8,412 nt of DNA from JAAUQA01 sp036351435 (GTDB lineage: Bacteria > Pseudomonadota > Gammaproteobacteria > Competibacterales > Competibacteraceae): the NCBI GenBank assembly GCA_036351435.1, contig JAZBPA010000133.1, positions 1 through 8,412 on the forward strand, read 5' to 3'. Under the pieces are notes generated by a model. The model was not told where the DNA came from, did not search any database, and worked only from the letters and a program-made list of their open reading frames with translations. Of the stretch, positions 5,674 to 8,412 are shown piece after piece. Positions within the stretch are counted from its first letter, which is position 1. Each line of letters opens with the position of its first letter. The position numbers and the translations under genes were made by a program.

Positions 5674-6864
5674 CTACAGTATGGTATCCGCAGACCTTAC
5701 GTTAGGTAGGATGTTGCGGCGACAGTATTTAAGGTAGGCACCTTCGTGGTACTCCATCAGCTGGACTACACTGTCCCAGAGCCAGGACGGCGCATCAATC
5801 TTATTCCGATCTTCGGCCTCAAGGTCTCCAAGCCATCTGACCCGCATACGATTGTCCATCTGCCCGGCATGAGCGTAGCCGACAACACTGGCCAGATAGG
5901 CCGCAATCTCAATGGCTTCCCGCTCCTTTAACCGCTTAAATTCGAGTTTGAGATCCTTTGGCGCGAGCTCACGCATCACCACTGGCCGTTTACCCAGGCG
6001 AATGGCTGCCATACGCTCACCCAAATTGGGTGATAACTCGCGCGCACCAGTGACAATTCGCTCCGCGTTATTTTTGGGTAGCAATGCCTTGAGCGCACGA
6101 GGCGCCACAGGTGGGGCAGCCTCCTTTAAATCTAGCAAACAAGGTTCATCGTCAACCACCACCAGGACTGCGTAGCGGAGCCTACCCAGTGAGCTGCAGC
6201 CTTTTACCCAATAAACCGCCTCGCGGAACTCGATTTCGTCATCATCACGGCCCTGGAGGCGACAGACTCGATGGCGAACCTTATCGGTTTGCAGCACGGC
6301 ATTGATTTCCGCAGTCTCGTTATCGGTCAGTGGCCAGAAGCGTTTTCCAAACGGAATCGTTGGCTTGGTTCCATCAAAGCGGTCCTTAGCCAAATGCTTC
6401 CAGCGCCGCTTGACAGCGCGCTTGCTGTGCTTGCGAATGAATTTTGGCGCTTTGACAGCAGGCTCATCAGCTAGAATACGGCGAAACGCTGCGGCATATC
6501 CGCTGGCAAGCTCCTCAATGATTAGTGCAGTGGTCACTCCTGGTAAGTTAGAGCTACGTGCCGCACTAGCCAAGGACAGTCCAAGGCGAATGAGGTCGTG
6601 GGCCGGATTGCCAATTACAGTCTGACCGAGATCACGAATCTGAATGGCAACCTCCTCATCGGCGTCAGCGAGTGTGCCTAGATTGCCAAGGTGGCAGTCG
6701 CCACAAATCCAGAAGGGAGGACCCTTAGGTGCATGGACGCGATCTTGCGATTCGAGCCAAGTGTAGAAACTATCGGTACTGCCGCGAACGTAAGCATGGG
6801 TCGACCATGCCATTTTCTTGCGGCGGCGCTTATCCAATTCGGCAGCCCGATCTTCAATATTCAT
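5674..6864 (-). CDS. DUF2252 family protein
   Basis: This 396-aa cytoplasmic protein matches the DUF2252 pattern. Its function is not established; the family is thought to be distantly related to protein-kinase-like or aminoglycoside-phosphotransferase-like folds. Visible landmarks are KMAWSTHAYVRG at 17-28, GDCHLGNLG at 55-63, DLGQTVIGNPAHDLIRL at 78-94, a glycine-containing GCSSLGRLRYAVLV at 222-235, LDLKEA at 244-249, VMRELAPKDLKLE at 296-308 and YAHAGQ at 330-335. No signal peptide or membrane segment is seen. It is somewhat shorter than many family members. I chose the ATG at 6864. The frame is open to a TTG at 6900, but that codon has no ribosome-binding site, whereas AGGA at 6877-6880 lies 12 bases before the ATG (9 before an in-frame TTG at 6867). 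A terminator follows the gene, and its upstream side faces the IS66-like element, whose edge may be within 90 bases of the start. Confidence 0.88.
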   Translation of the reverse strand: MNIEDRAAELDKRRRKKMAWSTHAYVRGSTDSFYTWLESQDRVHAPKGPPFWICGDCHLGNLGTLADADEEVAIQIRDLGQTVIGNPAHDLIRLGLSLASAARSSNLPGVTTALIIEELASGYAAAFRRILADEPAVKAPKFIRKHSKRAVKRRWKHLAKDRFDGTKPTIPFGKRFWPLTDNETAEINAVLQTDKVRHRVCRLQGRDDDEIEFREAVYWVKGCSSLGRLRYAVLVVVDDEPCLLDLKEAAPPVAPRALKALLPKNNAERIVTGARELSPNLGERMAAIRLGKRPVVMRELAPKDLKLEFKRLKEREAIEIAAYLASVVGYAHAGQMDNRMRVRWLGDLEAEDRNKIDAPSWLWDSVVQLMEYHEGAYLKYCRRNILPNVRSADTIL

Positions 6865-6876
6865 CAATTGTGTAGT

Positions 6877-6880
6877 TCCT
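6877..6880 (-). promoter_or_regulatory. Shine-Dalgarno site of the DUF2252 gene
   Basis: AGGA (within ACAGGAAC) on the minus strand favours a start at ATG 6864 (12-base spacing, rather long) or TTG 6867 (9 bases). It lies inside the coding frame if the TTG at 6900 were used, which argues against that longer form. Confidence 0.5.
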
Positions 6881-6949
6881 GTTTGGAATGAAAAGGTCAA
6901 TCACATCAGGTAAGCATCAATACCAAAAGTAATTGCGCATTAAGTCCTG

Positions 6950-8412
6950 GTAAACCGGTACGGCGAGCAAGCGACCGGGCTGGCGGATTTGCGGTCACCT
7001 GTGTACGATTTGGCTTATGCAAACCGTGTCCCTGCGCCCCCTTCCCTCGCTCTCTGACATTCCCGAAGCGGAACGAACCGCGACGGTGGAGTTATTGTTG
7101 TCCATTTGTCATCAACAGCAAGCGCAACTGCTGGAGCAGGCGGAGCAGTTGGCGTTACAGGCGGAACAGATCCAGCAGTTAAAGGATGAGATTGCTCTAC
7201 TCAAAGGTGAGAAAGGCCGTCCCCAGCTCAAACCCAGCGGCTTGACGAAACCGCGGCCCAAGCCTATGGAGGGCGCTGAGGAACCGCCGCGCAAACGGGG
7301 CAAGCCAGTTCGCAAGAAGACCGAGGATCTGGAGATTCACCAGGAGCTGGTCATAGCGCCTCAACTGCCCTTGCCGACGGGAGCGCAGTTCAAAGGCTAC
7401 GAAGACTATGTCGTTCAAGAGCTGGTGGTTGAACTCAACAATACGCGCTATCGACGGGCGTGCTATCGGGGACCGGAAGGGGAACGGATCATCGGTGAGC
7501 TACCGGTGGCGGTGAGGGATAGTCGTTTTGGGCCGACGTTACGCAGTTATATTCTGAGCCAACATTACGAGCAACATGTGCCGCAAAAGCTGTTGCTCAA
7601 GCAATTGTGGCAGTGGGAGGTGGCGATTTCATCGGGGCAGCTGAATCGGTTGCTGATTCACGGTCATGAGCGGTTCCACGCTGAGAAAGCCGAGGTCTTG
7701 CGCACCGGTTTGGAGATCTCCGCATACATCAACGTGGATGACACGGGAGCGCGTCACCAAGGCCGAAACGGGTACTGCACCCACATCGGTAATGAATGGT
7801 TTACCTGGTTTTCCAGCACCGAGAGTAAAAGTCGGATCAATTTTTTGGAGCTGTTACGGGCGGGCGAGACCGGCTATGTGGTCGACGAAGTGGCGCGTGG
7901 GTACATGCAGCAGCAGAAGCTACCCCAAGAGCCGTTGGCGTTACTCTCATCGGACGGGGTGTATGCCGATAAAAGTGCCTGGGAGGCCCACTTACAGGCG
8001 CTCGGCATCACCAACCAGCGCCATCTTCGCATCGCCACTGAAGGAGCCTTAGTGGGCTGCCTGGTCGCTCAGGGCATTCAGCCGGAGCTGGTGATTGTGA
8101 GCGATGATGCGGGCCAGTTTAAGATCGCCGGTTTGCTCAACGCGCTATGTTGGGTCCATGCCGAACGCACGATCCACAAACTCATCCCCGGTGGTGACGC
8201 AAGACGCGCCCTCCAAGCCCAAGTGCGTGACCAGGTCTGGACGTTGTATCAAGATCTCAAACGTTACCAACAGGCCCCCGATGAGGCAACCAAAGCGATC
8301 CTGGAACAGCGCTTTGACCAGATCTTCACCCAGAAGACCGCCTGGCAGATGCTCAACCTGGCGCTCAAGCGGCTGCATGACAACAAGACCGAATTACTCT
8401 TGGTACTGGAAC
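6950..8412 (+). mobile_element. IS66-like insertion sequence, left part only
   Basis: The element carries an IS66-type transposase gene and continues past the right edge. Its left boundary is placed tentatively at GTAAACCGGTAC (6950-6961): IS66-family ends often begin GTAA, and the sequence becomes clearly richer in G and C from here on. No tnpA or tnpB gene fits in the 67 bases before the transposase, so if this boundary is right the element is of the single-gene type (as in the ISBst12 subgroup). The right end and target duplication are outside the window. Confidence 0.55.
7017..8412 (+). CDS. IS66-family transposase, C-terminus beyond the window
   Basis: The frame is open from the ATG at 7017 to the last base, giving 465 residues without a stop. 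Residues about 20-65 are a Gln/Glu/Leu-rich coiled coil (QQAQLLEQAEQLALQAEQIQ), followed by a basic, proline-rich linker (about 70-105), as in IS66 TnpC proteins. The catalytic core includes NVDDTGARHQGRNGYCTHIG, with the first Asp at 241 or 242, and IVSDDAGQF, with the second at 363 or 364; CWVHAERTIHKL follows. The third acidic residue (Glu) should lie beyond the window. There is no strong ribosome-binding site before the ATG. The visible part has no frameshift, so it may be functional. It is unrelated to the IS4-type transposase at the other end of the window. Confidence 0.9.
   Translation, partial: MQTVSLRPLPSLSDIPEAERTATVELLLSICHQQQAQLLEQAEQLALQAEQIQQLKDEIALLKGEKGRPQLKPSGLTKPRPKPMEGAEEPPRKRGKPVRKKTEDLEIHQELVIAPQLPLPTGAQFKGYEDYVVQELVVELNNTRYRRACYRGPEGERIIGELPVAVRDSRFGPTLRSYILSQHYEQHVPQKLLLKQLWQWEVAISSGQLNRLLIHGHERFHAEKAEVLRTGLEISAYINVDDTGARHQGRNGYCTHIGNEWFTWFSSTESKSRINFLELLRAGETGYVVDEVARGYMQQQKLPQEPLALLSSDGVYADKSAWEAHLQALGITNQRHLRIATEGALVGCLVAQGIQPELVIVSDDAGQFKIAGLLNALCWVHAERTIHKLIPGGDARRALQAQVRDQVWTLYQDLKRYQQAPDEATKAILEQRFDQIFTQKTAWQMLNLALKRLHDNKTELLLVLE

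Noticed and set aside
1..8412. Composite transposon carrying the host genes between two ISs
   Set aside because: The two elements belong to different families (IS4 and IS66) with unrelated ends, so they could not move the segment together.
1..8412. CRISPR arrays, tRNA genes, toxin-antitoxin or defence modules
   Set aside because: No regularly spaced repeats, tRNA-like sequences or matching gene pairs were seen on either strand.

Overview
The window looks like chromosomal DNA from a Gram-negative bacterium, most likely a gammaproteobacterium. This is inferred from the Sec-type signal peptide on a periplasmic helical protein, the CPA1 antiporter and DUF2252 genes, and the style of the two insertion sequences. 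No rRNA, tRNA or other taxonomic marker is present, so the assignment is loose.

Layout, left to right. Bases 1-1415 are an essentially complete IS4-family (IS50/Tn5-like) insertion sequence: a 442-aa DDE transposase on the + strand between about 20-bp imperfect terminal inverted repeats. Its right end sits inside a minus-strand host gene whose first 105 codons remain at 1416-1730; the rest of that gene would lie left of the window. Then come four minus-strand host genes: a PAP2-family membrane phosphatase (1818-2549), a CPA1-type cation:proton antiporter with a C-terminal TrkA-N-like domain (2798-4627), a 164-aa secreted helical protein (4879-5373), and a DUF2252 protein (5674-6864). From about 6950 to the right edge there is a second, unrelated element, an IS66-like transposase gene on the + strand (465 codons visible, C-terminus off the window).

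The host genes face the same way but are not a tight operon. Gaps are 250-300 bp and at least two hold convincing minus-strand Rho-independent terminators (4743-4781 and 5598-5640), so the DUF2252 gene, the secreted-protein gene and the antiporter gene are probably separate transcription units. The PAP2 gene and the broken gene are only 87 bp apart and could have been co-transcribed. Ion homeostasis, lipid-phosphate hydrolysis and a periplasmic protein suggest a loose envelope theme, but nothing shows that the products work together.

There is no CRISPR array, toxin-antitoxin pair, defence system or biosynthetic cluster. The most interesting signals are non-coding: three successive stem-loops in the 3' region of the secreted-protein gene, ending in a strong terminator (possible 3'-UTR-derived small RNA), and an unusual concentration of dyads at 5440-5640. 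The disrupted host gene is the clearest biological event.
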